Positions 1 to 5,876 of a DNA stretch of 14,153 nt are shown in pieces (the stretch's first letter is position 1; every line of letters starts with the position of its first letter). Both the position numbers and the translations under genes were made by a program. A model generated the notes under the pieces. The model was not told the origin of the DNA. It saw only the letters and a list, made by a program, of their open reading frames with translations, and made no database searches. Source of the stretch: an uncultured Acetatifactor sp. (lineage in GTDB: Bacteria > Bacillota > Clostridia > Lachnospirales > Lachnospiraceae); the NCBI GenBank assembly GCA_910589035.1, contig CAJUSI010000086.1, positions 1 through 14,153 of the forward strand, read 5' to 3'.

Positions 1-127
1 ACCTTGCTGTCTACGCTTAGCCCACAGTGTTACCACTGCGTTCCCAAGACTCGCTACCGGTGGTCTGGTTAAACCTTTCCGGGCGGGATTCCCACCCGCT
101 ATACACTACACCCTTAGCTGGGCGCAC
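1..127 (-). mobile_element. 5' end of a group II intron (cut by the window edge)
   Basis: Read on the minus strand from base 127, the sequence begins GTGCGCCCAGCTAAGGGTGT. This matches the conserved 5' end of bacterial group IIB introns (GUGYG start; the Lactococcus Ll.LtrB intron begins GUGCGCCCAGAUAGGGUGU). The following bases are stem-rich, for example a GCGGG/CCCGC hairpin, and no open reading frame is kept, as expected for domain I of the ribozyme. The reverse transcriptase/maturase gene and the 3' end would lie to the left of base 1. Assignment rests on recalled 5' consensus, not on a search; the intron class is not determined. Confidence 0.8.
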
Positions 128-138
128 GCTCATTTATA

Positions 139-167
139 GTTATAAATAAGTATAATTCCTTTGTCAA
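139..167 (-). promoter_or_regulatory. consensus sigma-A promoter facing the intron
   Basis: On the minus strand there is TTGACA (162-167), a 17-base spacer and TATAAC (139-144). The -35 box is perfect and the -10 box matches 5 of 6. The predicted start point, near 131-133, is only a few bases before the intron 5' end at 127. The gene this promoter originally served lies beyond the left edge. Confidence 0.65.
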
Positions 168-667
168 GGCAAATCAGGCTTTGACCACGGAAATCAATTT
201 TCTAAAATCTCACAAATCCGAGACGGTTCAAGCAGGCAGTCCAGCATTATTTTAGACATTGCGGCGGGACTCTTCCAGGGCCATTAGCATAGAGCGCAGG
301 GCAGTTCTTCACCTGCAGCACGAAATCCCCTCTTCCGCTATGTACCGCCTCCAGCTTGCGGGGAAAAATTTTTAGCAGCTCAATTAACTCGCATTCCCTT
401 GAAAAAGGAGGCTTTTTTGCAGAGAAGTATGCCCAAAAACATAATACAGATGCAAAGTCTGTCCGGAGGCAGTTGAAAAAAGTGTAAAGATGAGCAAATT
501 GTCGTAAAACAGAAGAACAGAATGGACTTGGCGCCTGAAACATGGTATACTATGTTCCATAGTCCACCAAAATGTCAGGGATATCCTGCATACTCTTCAG
601 TTGAATGGTAAAGACGCACGGGAAGGTTTCTCAGAAGAAAATGCCCGAAAACCGGCTTTACCAGGCT
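168..667. other. gene-poor stretch
   Basis: No convincing gene is seen between the minus-strand promoter and the leader of the coiled-coil gene. A 98-codon minus-strand frame (247-543) has no ribosome site, low-complexity composition and no recognisable motif. Short plus-strand frames are interrupted by stops. A weak plus-strand promoter candidate is TTGCAG (418-423), 17 bases, CATAAT. An imperfect 22-bp dyad lies at 537-558. The stretch may hold the worn remains of a gene, but nothing identifiable. Confidence 0.4.
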
Positions 668-703
668 GTCGTCCGCAGCAATTCATGATGTCTGCGCGAC
701 GAC
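668..703 (+). promoter_or_regulatory. leader hairpin before the coiled-coil gene
   Basis: GTCGTCCGCAG (668-678) pairs with CTGCGCGACGAC (692-703): 11 pairs with one bulged base and a 13-base loop. It ends six bases before the AGGAGG ribosome site (710-715). No T-run follows, so it is more likely a leader structure than a terminator. Confidence 0.45.
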
Positions 704-761
704 CGGAACAGGAGGTGAAACATATGGGAGACAATGAATATTACAAAAGATACTGGCAGAA

Positions 762-1019
762 ATGCAAGACATGAAAGCAGAAGTGCAGGGCATGAAAGCA
801 GAAATGCAGGGCATGAAAGCAGAAGAACAGAGCACGAAGAAAGATATTTTGGAAATCAAACAAAAGATAAACCGGATCGAAGTGGGACAATCGGAAATGA
901 AAAGAGAGTTGTTCCGGATTGACCGCAAGATATCCGACACCTATAACCTGGCTCTGGACGCTTTGGGTATGAGTACGGAGACCCGGGAATGGCTGGAAAA
1001 CGGCACTTTACACGCATAG
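762..1019 (+). CDS. small coiled-coil protein, 5' end frameshifted
   Basis: The intact frame encodes 85 residues from Met762. It begins with three heptads of the form MKAExQG, continues as a charged coiled coil to about residue 55, and ends in a helical tail (SDTYNLALDALG). The best translation start is not Met762. A strong AGGAGG site (710-715) sits 8 bases before ATG at 724, whose frame reads MGDNEYYKRYWQKCKT and stops. The coding frame continues upstream of Met762 as ILQKILAE, so one missing A near 737 would join MGDNE to ILQKILAEMQ and give a protein of about 98 residues. This is either a real 1-base deletion or a sequence error. Internal initiation at 762 lacks a good ribosome site. The gene is followed by a terminator at 1037. 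I do not recognise a function; small coiled-coil proteins of this look are common in Lachnospiraceae. Confidence 0.6.
   Translation: MQDMKAEVQGMKAEMQGMKAEEQSTKKDILEIKQKINRIEVGQSEMKRELFRIDRKISDTYNLALDALGMSTETREWLENGTLHA
771..833 (+). repeat. three 21-bp tandem repeats encoding heptads
   Basis: Units 771-791, 792-812 and 813-833 each begin ATGAAAGCAGAA and encode one coiled-coil heptad (MKAEVQG, MKAEMQG, MKAEEQS). The unit is a multiple of 3, so copy-number change would lengthen the coil without breaking the frame. Confidence 0.85.
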
Positions 1020-1035
1020 TCCAAACTCCACGCTC

Positions 1036-1773
1036 TCAGCGCTGCAGGAGGAGAAGGCAGTATTCCTTCCCCTGCAGCGCTGTTTTTCCCTCCTGTCGAA
1101 ACCCCAGCTCTTCGCAGAGCCGCAGAGAAGCCGTATTTCCCGGCTCCACCAGAGCCTGTACACAGTCAAATTCCAGGGCAGTCCAGGCATAGTCCAGCAC
1201 CGCCCGGCAGACCTCCCTGGCGTAGCCCCTGCCCTGCCATGGAACGCCGATGATAAACCCAAGCTCCGGATCGTCAAAGCCTTCCCTGTAGGAAAGTCCG
1301 GCCCGGCCGATGACGGCGCCGCTCTCCTTTTCCACCACCGTCCAGACTCCGAAGCCGTAAAAGGTATACACCTTCTCGATATACTCCCGGATATACTGCT
1401 TTTCCTGTTCCACATCCGGGTACAGTCCGTCCATATACCGGGTAATCGCCGGATCACTGTAAATTCGGTAGAATTCCTCCACATCCTCCGGCGTGGTCTC
1501 CCGAATCCGGCATCTGTCAGTCTCCGCAATCTCCCAGGGCAGCCCCTTCAGCCTCCGGTATACCCTCCGGACGTATTCCTCCTCCAGATCCTCCGGATCC
1601 TCCGCCGCAAAAAGAAAACGGGAAAAATCCTGTCCCGCATTGCCCGGGTGAAGGTAGATGAGCACCGCCTTCCCTTCTCCCCGCAGCGCCTCCGCGGACA
1701 CGGCGTCATCCGTCACATAAAGCACCGCCCCATTCCCTTCCGCCGGTATTCTGATTTCCTTATAATATGCCAT
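1036..1773 (-). CDS. GNAT family N-acetyltransferase
   Basis: This is a 245-residue protein. Residues from about 86 to the end form a RimJ/RimL-type GNAT domain that transfers an acetyl group from acetyl-CoA to an amine. The acetyl-CoA motif A is QGRGYA (180-185), and the C-terminal helix motif is GNTASLRLCEELGF (212-225). The first 85 residues are a separate segment, rich in acidic residues near 57-67, with no clear match. It may be a remnant of a fused domain. The ATG has GGAG five bases upstream. The gene stands alone, converging on the coiled-coil gene and divergent from the cyclophilin gene. The substrate cannot be read from sequence; small molecule, peptide or protein N-terminus are all possible. 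Confidence 0.85.
   Translation of the reverse strand: MAYYKEIRIPAEGNGAVLYVTDDAVSAEALRGEGKAVLIYLHPGNAGQDFSRFLFAAEDPEDLEEEYVRRVYRRLKGLPWEIAETDRCRIRETTPEDVEEFYRIYSDPAITRYMDGLYPDVEQEKQYIREYIEKVYTFYGFGVWTVVEKESGAVIGRAGLSYREGFDDPELGFIIGVPWQGRGYAREVCRAVLDYAWTALEFDCVQALVEPGNTASLRLCEELGFRQEGKTALQGKEYCLLLLQR
1037..1087 (+). terminator. rho-independent terminator inside the antisense GNAT gene
   Basis: CAGCGCTGCAGG (1037-1048) pairs perfectly with CCTGCAGCGCTG (1071-1082) and is followed by TTTTT (1083-1087). The loop can add a short GAAGG/CCTTC stem. It lies 18 bases after the stop of the plus-strand coiled-coil gene. The whole hairpin is also the last codons of the converging acetyltransferase gene (...TALQGKEYCLLLLQR). 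There is no T-run on the minus strand, so it should act in one direction only. Confidence 0.8.
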
Positions 1774-1843
1774 CTTTCTCCACTTTCCTCTTTACGCTAA
1801 TCCGCTTTTGGGTTACAATAAACAATGTGACAGGAACAACTCT

Positions 1844-1893
1844 ATGCCGGGCATGGCCGGCGCCCTGTGCTGCCCCGGCAAATGCCCCGGCAT
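1844..1893 (+). promoter_or_regulatory. inverted repeat in the cyclophilin leader
   Basis: ATGCCGGG (1844-1851) and CCCGGCAT (1886-1893) form 8-bp arms around a G+C-rich loop that contains GGCAAATGCC, itself a small hairpin. The 1870-1892 part is nearly identical to a stretch inside the MITE-like element at 2877-2899. It could be a leader structure or an element fragment. Confidence 0.4.
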
Positions 1894-1973
1894 TGATTTT
1901 ACACTAATCCATCACAGGAAAGCAAGCGGAAGGAAACACATTTTTCAGAATTTATCAGAAAGGACAATTTATT

Positions 1974-2495
1974 ATGGCAAAAAATCCCATCGTTACAATT
2001 ACCATGGAGGACGGCGGCGTGATCCGCCTGGAGCTTTACCCGGAGACGGCTCCTGTCTCCGTAAACAATTTCATCAGCCTGGTGAACCGGAAATTCTATG
2101 ACGGGCTGATCTTCCACCGTGTCATCAAGGGCTTCATGATCCAGGGCGGCTGCCCCGAAGGCACCGGCATGGGCGATCCCGGCTACAGCATCAAGGGGGA
2201 GTTCCGGAAGAACGGCGTGCCCAATGATTTAAAGCACACCGAGGGCGTGCTGTCCATGGCAAGATCCATGCATCCCGACTCCGCCGGCAGCCAGTTCTTC
2301 ATCATGCACAAAAATGCGCCTCACCTGGACGGCCAGTATGCGGCGTTCGGAAAGGTCATCGAGGGCATGGATGTGGTGAACAGAATCGCCGAGACGGCCA
2401 CCGATTATTCCGACAGGCCCCTGCAGGACCAGGTGATGAAGAGCGTCACCGTGGATACCTTCGGAGTGGAGTACCCGGAACCGGAGCACTGCTAG
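1974..2495 (+). CDS. cyclophilin-type peptidyl-prolyl cis-trans isomerase
   Basis: This 173-residue single-domain cyclophilin catalyses cis-trans isomerisation of X-Pro bonds during protein folding. No signal peptide or lipobox is present, so it is cytoplasmic. Conserved active-site blocks are FHRVIKGFMIQGG (48-60, with Arg49, Phe54, Gln57) and GSQFFI (105-110). The block HLDGQYAAFG (117-126) replaces the tryptophan of human CypA (Trp121) with His117 and the following His126 with Tyr122. Such changes are frequent in bacterial cyclophilins and weaken cyclosporin binding. The ATG is preceded by AAAGGA nine bases upstream. It is transcribed alone; no terminator with a T-run is seen after it. Confidence 0.95.
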   Translation: MAKNPIVTITMEDGGVIRLELYPETAPVSVNNFISLVNRKFYDGLIFHRVIKGFMIQGGCPEGTGMGDPGYSIKGEFRKNGVPNDLKHTEGVLSMARSMHPDSAGSQFFIMHKNAPHLDGQYAAFGKVIEGMDVVNRIAETATDYSDRPLQDQVMKSVTVDTFGVEYPEPEHC

Positions 2496-2616
2496 GGCAT
2501 TCATATTTTGTTCACAATTAATTCAAGTATTTTTAAAACCTTCATCATGATTTATCCATTTCTGCTGAGTATACTGAATATATAGAAATGACATTGCCAA
2601 TAACAGCTACAATTTA
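2496..2616. other. AT-rich intergenic stretch after the cyclophilin gene
   Basis: There is no gene. A plus-strand TATACT (2573-2578) resembles a -10 box, but no good -35 lies at the right distance and no gene follows it, only the inverted-repeat element. Confidence 0.35.
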
Positions 2617-2676
2617 CCAATTAACTTTTTCATAATAATGCCAGGGGACAGCAGGTTCCCTGGCATCCTCCCTTTT
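2617..2676 (+). repeat. left terminal inverted repeat of the MITE-like element
   Basis: It begins CCAATTAACTTTTTCATAAT and includes a hairpin, ATGCCAGGG (2638-2646) pairing with CCCTGGCAT (2658-2666), with an 11-base loop. Confidence 0.75.
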
Positions 2677-2962
2677 GTGCGCTGTTTTTCCAGGAATCCC
2701 CATTTTGCTTTCCATAGCGCTTTTCGGAAATCTTTTTACCTGTTCCCCCTTTCCCGTTCCGCATCCTCACGGAATTTCCAAGCTGCATTTTTCAGACCTT
2801 TTAAGGTTCCGCTTTTGTTGACTCCTCCACAGAGGCCTTTTGCTCCCAAGCCCAGCTACCCCAGGATGTCTCCGGGCTGCACCGGCAAATGTCCCGGCAA
2901 TGGCTTTCGGTTATATTGGTACATCGCCGCAAGGCCATCCAGAAGAAGTGGGCTTGGCCCGG

Positions 2963-3021
2963 AAAAGGAGGATGCCAGGGAAGCTTCCTTCCCTGGCTAT
3001 AATTATGAAAAAGTTATTTGG
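2963..3021 (-). repeat. right terminal inverted repeat of the MITE-like element
   Basis: Read on the minus strand it begins CCAAATAACTTTTTCATAAT. Its internal hairpin GCCAGGGAAG (2974-2983) pairs with CTTCCCTGGC (2988-2997) around a 4-base loop. Confidence 0.75.
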
Positions 3022-3042
3022 TTAACTGTGGCTGGCTTTTGT

Positions 3043-3122
3043 TGTTTACAAGTATAGTATAGACAAAAGAAATGTCCAAACAATGATAATAATTCAAATT
3101 TTAATTGAATGATTTGTAAACA
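3043..3122. repeat. nested AT-rich palindrome downstream of fba
   Basis: TGTTTACAA (3043-3051) and TTGTAAACA (3114-3122) are perfect 9-bp inverted arms. Inside them AATTCAA/TTGAAT forms a second palindrome near 3091-3110. A possible minus-strand promoter (AAACAA/AGTATA read on the plus strand, 3056-3083, 16-base spacer) lies between the arms but points at no gene. Confidence 0.5.
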
Positions 3123-3159
3123 AAATATGAATTCGCCGCCTTCATCCTCCTGTTTTGTC

Positions 3160-3259
3160 GAAACGGGTCGGGCTTTTCCGATGAAACAGATCAGGCCTTT
3201 CCGCCGAAACGGATCAGTGTCTTTCGTCGGAACCGATCAGGCCTTTCCGACGGAACCGA
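3160..3259. repeat. 23-bp tandem repeat, about 4.4 copies
   Basis: Units begin at 3160, 3183, 3206, 3229 and 3252 (partial), each close to GAAACGGATCAGGCCTTTCC plus three bases. The array runs from the intergenic region through the fba stop codon (3237-3239) into its last codons. Neighbouring copies pair as hairpins, for example CGTCGGAA (3225-3232) with TTCCGACG (3245-3252). The unit length is not a multiple of 3. Confidence 0.85.
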
Positions 3260-4100
3260 AGAGCTCCATCTTCTCCTTCACGGTAGCCTTGATTGCCTCT
3301 GCGCCGGGAGCCAGGAGCTTGCGGGGATCGAAGCCCTTGCCCTGCTGATCCTTGCCTGCCTCGATGTACTTGCGGGTAGCGTCCGCAAATGCCAGCTGGC
3401 ACTCGGTATTTACATTGATCTTAGCCACGCCCAGGCTGATGGCTTTCTTGATCATATCGGCGGGAATGCCTGTGCCGCCGTGAAGAACCAGGGGAAGCTC
3501 GCCGGTGAGCTGCTGTACGGCATCCAGGGTCTCAAAGCTCAGGCCCTTCCAGTTTTCGGGATATTTGCCGTGAATATTGCCGATGCCTGCCGCCAGGAAA
3601 TCCACGCCCAGATCGGCGATAGCCTTGCACTCGCCCGGATCGGCGCACTCGCCCATGCCTACCACGCCGTCCTCCTCGCCGCCGATGGAGCCAACCTCTG
3701 CCTCGATGGAGATTCCCTTGCCGTGAGCGGCCGCCACCAGCTCGGTGGTCTTCGCCACATTCTCATCGATGGGGTAGTGAGAGCCGTCGAACATAACGGA
3801 GGAGAAGCCTGCCTCGATACACTTGTAGCAGTGCTCATAGGAGCCGTGATCCAGGTGAAGCGCCACAGGCACATCGATGTCCAGATCCTTCAGCATTCCG
3901 TTTACCATTCCTACCACCACGTCATATCCGCCCATGTACTTGCCGGCCCCCTCGGACACACCGAGAATTACGGGGGATTTGCACTCCTTTGCAGTCAGCA
4001 GAACGGACTTGGTCCACTCCAGATTATTGATGTTAAACTGACCCACCGCATAGTGGCCTGCTTTTGCTTTTTTGAGCATTTCAGTTGCAGATACTAACAT
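3237..4100 (-). CDS. fba: class II fructose-1,6-bisphosphate aldolase
   Basis: This 287-residue enzyme reversibly cleaves fructose-1,6-bisphosphate to dihydroxyacetone phosphate and glyceraldehyde-3-phosphate in glycolysis. The zinc ligands and catalytic acid are visible: Asp84-His85 in HLDHGS, His177 in GNIHGKYP and His207 in LHGGTG. The phosphate-binding KINVNTE block is at 227-233. I start at ATG 4100 (MLVSATEMLKKAK) because GGAGG lies eight bases upstream; the frame is open for 11 more codons to 4133, but without a ribosome site. The last codons are formed by the 23-bp tandem array, so the tail GSVGKA may vary between strains. A tagatose-bisphosphate or related aldolase is possible, but length and motifs fit FBP aldolase best. 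Confidence 0.95.
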   Translation of the reverse strand: MLVSATEMLKKAKAGHYAVGQFNINNLEWTKSVLLTAKECKSPVILGVSEGAGKYMGGYDVVVGMVNGMLKDLDIDVPVALHLDHGSYEHCYKCIEAGFSSVMFDGSHYPIDENVAKTTELVAAAHGKGISIEAEVGSIGGEEDGVVGMGECADPGECKAIADLGVDFLAAGIGNIHGKYPENWKGLSFETLDAVQQLTGELPLVLHGGTGIPADMIKKAISLGVAKINVNTECQLAFADATRKYIEAGKDQQGKGFDPRKLLAPGAEAIKATVKEKMELFGSVGKA

Positions 4101-4148
4101 TTTACCTACCTCCAGTTTTTTGTTTATTTGCATTGCCTGCTATCGTTA

Positions 4149-4177
4149 AATATATCACATATTGCAATAAAATGGAA
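4149..4177 (-). promoter_or_regulatory. probable fba promoter
   Basis: On the minus strand TATATT (4149-4154) is preceded by TGA, giving an extended -10. A weak -35, TTCCAT (4172-4177), lies 17 bases upstream. The leader to the fba ATG would be about 40 bases. Confidence 0.4.
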
Positions 4178-4432
4178 TAGTCCATGCAAATCTTTTCTAT
4201 GCAAATCCATTTTATGCTGTTCTGCTCTATACAGATCAGTTCTGCAATGCTCCGTTTTATACTGATATCCTCTCGGAATTCCCGGGCGCTGTTTTTTGGA
4301 TCCTCTGAGATTTCGTTTTTGCAAATTCCCCCGCCTTTTAAGGAACCCCCGAATTATAAAACGCCATTTTCTGCCAGAAGATTCCGAGGGCCTATACTGC
4401 TCCGCTCTGCACCGGTCAGTTCTGCGCAGGCC
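4178..4432. repeat. fba/RHH intergenic region with imperfect repeats
   Basis: No gene is supported. Two related segments in direct orientation, around 4213-4250 and 4395-4432, share CAGTTCTGC and similar flanks (roughly three quarters identical). Smaller TGCAAATC copies lie at 4185-4208. A 66-codon minus-strand frame across this region is made of these repeats and lacks a ribosome site. No clear terminator for the RHH gene is seen. Confidence 0.4.
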
Positions 4433-4630
4433 TCATATATCCAGTTCCGGCGGTACATCAATCTGGTCCGATACATATTTTCCGTTTTTCTTCCGCTGCC
4501 TGACGCATTCCGTCAGAAGATACTCTATCTGGCCGTTCACGGACCGGAAGTCGTCCTCCGCCCAGGCGGCGATGGCATCGTATAGCTTGGGTGACAGGCG
4601 CAGCGGTACCTGTTTCTTATTGTCCGCCAT
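4433..4630 (-). CDS. Arc-type ribbon-helix-helix DNA-binding protein
   Basis: This is a 65-residue protein. Residues 6-13 (KQVPLRLS) form the expected DNA-contacting beta strand. They are followed by helix A (PKLYDAIAAWAEDD) and helix B (SVNGQIEYLLTECVRQRKK), the Arc/MetJ fold, which binds DNA as a dimer. The ATG starts one base after the TGA of the SPFH gene, so translation is probably coupled. A polar tail (residues 50-65) follows the fold. Small RHH proteins often repress their own operon; a dyad over the -10 box upstream of the SPFH gene is a candidate site, but this is inference. It could alternatively be an antitoxin-like protein, though no toxin is next to it. Confidence 0.8.
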   Translation of the reverse strand: MADNKKQVPLRLSPKLYDAIAAWAEDDFRSVNGQIEYLLTECVRQRKKNGKYVSDQIDVPPELDI

Positions 4631-4631
4631 A

Positions 4632-5654
4632 TCAGTACAGGCTCCCTGAATTCACTATAGGCTGCGCGTCCCGGTTTCCGCAGAGCACTACCAGCAGATT
4701 GGACACCATGGCCGCCTTCCGCTCCTCGTCCAGATTCACCACATCCTTCTCGTTCAGACGCTGCAGGGCCATCTCCACCATGCCTACCGCGCCGTCCACG
4801 ATCATCTTCCTGGCATCTATGATGGCGGAAGCCTGCTGACGCTGCAGCATAACCGCCGCAATCTCCGGCGCGTACGCCAGATAGGTGATTCTCGCCTCCA
4901 CGACCTCGATCCCCGCTTCCGCTACCCTGGACTGGATCTCCCTGCGGATCCTGGCGGCCACTATCTCGCTGGAGCCCCGCAGACTCCCCTCGTCCGCCAC
5001 GCCGTCCCCGGTGGTGTCCACATTGGGCGCCACATCATAGGGGTAGATTCGGACTACATTGCGCAGGGCGCTGTCGCACTGAAGGGAAAGGAATTCTTTG
5101 TAATTGTCCACATTGAATACCGCCTTTGCCGTGTCCACGATTCTCCAGGTCACTGCGATTCCGATCTCGATGGGATTGCCCAGACAGTCGTTGATCTTCT
5201 GCCGGCTGTTGTTCAGGGTCATGATCTTCAGGGAGAGCTTTTTATTCAGCATCTCCACGTTGACATTGCCCGAACCGGAGGCCAGCGTAAGGCTTCCCAT
5301 GTCCGCCACGTCCCCGCTCTGGTTCAGTCTGGTCTTGGCGGCGGGATTCACGGCGCTGCAGAAGGGATTCACATAATAGAAACCGCTGTCCCTGATGGTT
5401 CCCACATATTTCCCGAAAAGCGTCAGCACCAGCGCTTCCTGAGGCTTTAACACCTTCAGCCCGCACAGAAAAATCCAGGCAAAGAAGAAGATCAGAATGC
5501 TTGCCACCAGGCCTGTCACGTAGACTGCCCCCGCTCCCTCCTCCACACGGATGACGCAGAAGACAAATGCCGCGATATCCAGAATGTATACCAGCAATAC
5601 TGACAGCAGCACCCTCATGCCATGTTTCTTACCTTCTAAAATAATCTCACTCAT
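4632..5654 (-). CDS. SPFH/Band 7 domain membrane protein
   Basis: This 340-residue protein has two hydrophobic segments near the N-terminus (about 14-36 and 45-65). A SPFH/prohibitin-like domain follows (about 68-290, including LKPQEALVLTLFGKYVGTIR and ITYLAYAPEIAAVMLQRQQA). Its C-terminus, DAQPIVNSGSLY, contains no long coiled coil. SPFH proteins oligomerise on membranes and organise microdomains; the partner here is unknown. ATG 5654 is chosen because GGAGGAGGGG precedes it. The frame is open further upstream to 5744 but would run through the promoter. It is co-transcribed with the downstream RHH gene, and its stop is one base before that gene's ATG. Confidence 0.85.
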   Translation of the reverse strand: MSEIILEGKKHGMRVLLSVLLVYILDIAAFVFCVIRVEEGAGAVYVTGLVASILIFFFAWIFLCGLKVLKPQEALVLTLFGKYVGTIRDSGFYYVNPFCSAVNPAAKTRLNQSGDVADMGSLTLASGSGNVNVEMLNKKLSLKIMTLNNSRQKINDCLGNPIEIGIAVTWRIVDTAKAVFNVDNYKEFLSLQCDSALRNVVRIYPYDVAPNVDTTGDGVADEGSLRGSSEIVAARIRREIQSRVAEAGIEVVEARITYLAYAPEIAAVMLQRQQASAIIDARKMIVDGAVGMVEMALQRLNEKDVVNLDEERKAAMVSNLLVVLCGNRDAQPIVNSGSLY

Positions 5655-5693
5655 AAAGCCCCTCCTCCATCTCATATTTAAACGAGATTTATT

Positions 5694-5712
5694 TGATATC
5701 ATTATAATATCA
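5694..5712. promoter_or_regulatory. candidate operator dyad over the -10 box
   Basis: TGATAT (5694-5699) and ATATCA (5707-5712) are perfect 6-bp inverted arms separated by seven bases, covering the -10 hexamer. Binding here would block the promoter. The RHH protein made by the same operon is the obvious candidate binder, by inference. Confidence 0.35.
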
Positions 5713-5732
5713 TATTGATCAGCTTTTGACAA
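5704..5732 (-). promoter_or_regulatory. sigma-A promoter of the SPFH-RHH pair
   Basis: On the minus strand TTGTCA (5727-5732), a 17-base spacer and TATTAT (5704-5709) are present. The -10 is preceded by TGA, an extended form. An alternative TATAAT lies three bases further downstream. Confidence 0.65.
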
Positions 5733-5840
5733 GAAGTTTTTCATCTTTGTAAAACATCCCGTGCCTTCTCCTGATAACCGGCGGCGGCATCTCCTCAGGC
5801 GAACCGTTTATAAAACAAGGATGATAAAATAAAGAGAAAT

Positions 5841-5876
5841 AAAAAAACGGCCTTCAGTATAACACTGATAAACCGT
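5841..5876 (-). terminator. rho-independent terminator of the hprK-dgk operon
   Basis: On the minus strand ACGGTTTATCAGT pairs with ACTGAAGGCCGT (12 pairs including two G-U, one bulge, 5-base loop) and is followed by TTTTTTT and ATTT. It lies about 120 bases after the lipid-kinase stop codon. Confidence 0.75.

Larger units (their letters stand above)
2617..3021. mobile_element. MITE-like non-coding element with long terminal inverted repeats
   Basis: The ends are inverted copies of each other. The outer 23 bases (2617-2639 against 2999-3021 reversed) differ at two positions. GCCAGGG follows on both sides, and a further 16 bases (2656-2671 against 2967-2982) are identical, so each end repeat is about 60 bases. 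Each arm is also a hairpin by itself (CCAGGG...CCCTGG). The flanks both carry TTA (2614-2616 and 3022-3024), a possible target duplication. The roughly 290-base interior shows no transposase or plausible gene, which fits a miniature element mobilised in trans. No family name is assigned. Confidence 0.7.

Noticed and set aside
247..543. 98-codon minus-strand frame
   Set aside because: No ribosome site, no motif, Cys/Phe-rich composition; considered chance.
771..833. Possible CRISPR array at short tandem repeats (also 3160-3259, 12377-12472)
   Set aside because: Units follow each other directly with no unique spacers and no cas genes nearby, so these are simple tandem repeats.
2638..3057. Plus-strand frames inside the inverted-repeat element
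   Set aside because: They translate the inverted repeats themselves, with no start signal or recognisable domain.
4101..4133. 11-codon extension of fba
   Set aside because: ATG 4100 has GGAGG at the right distance and the family-typical MLVSATEML start; the extension covers that ribosome site.
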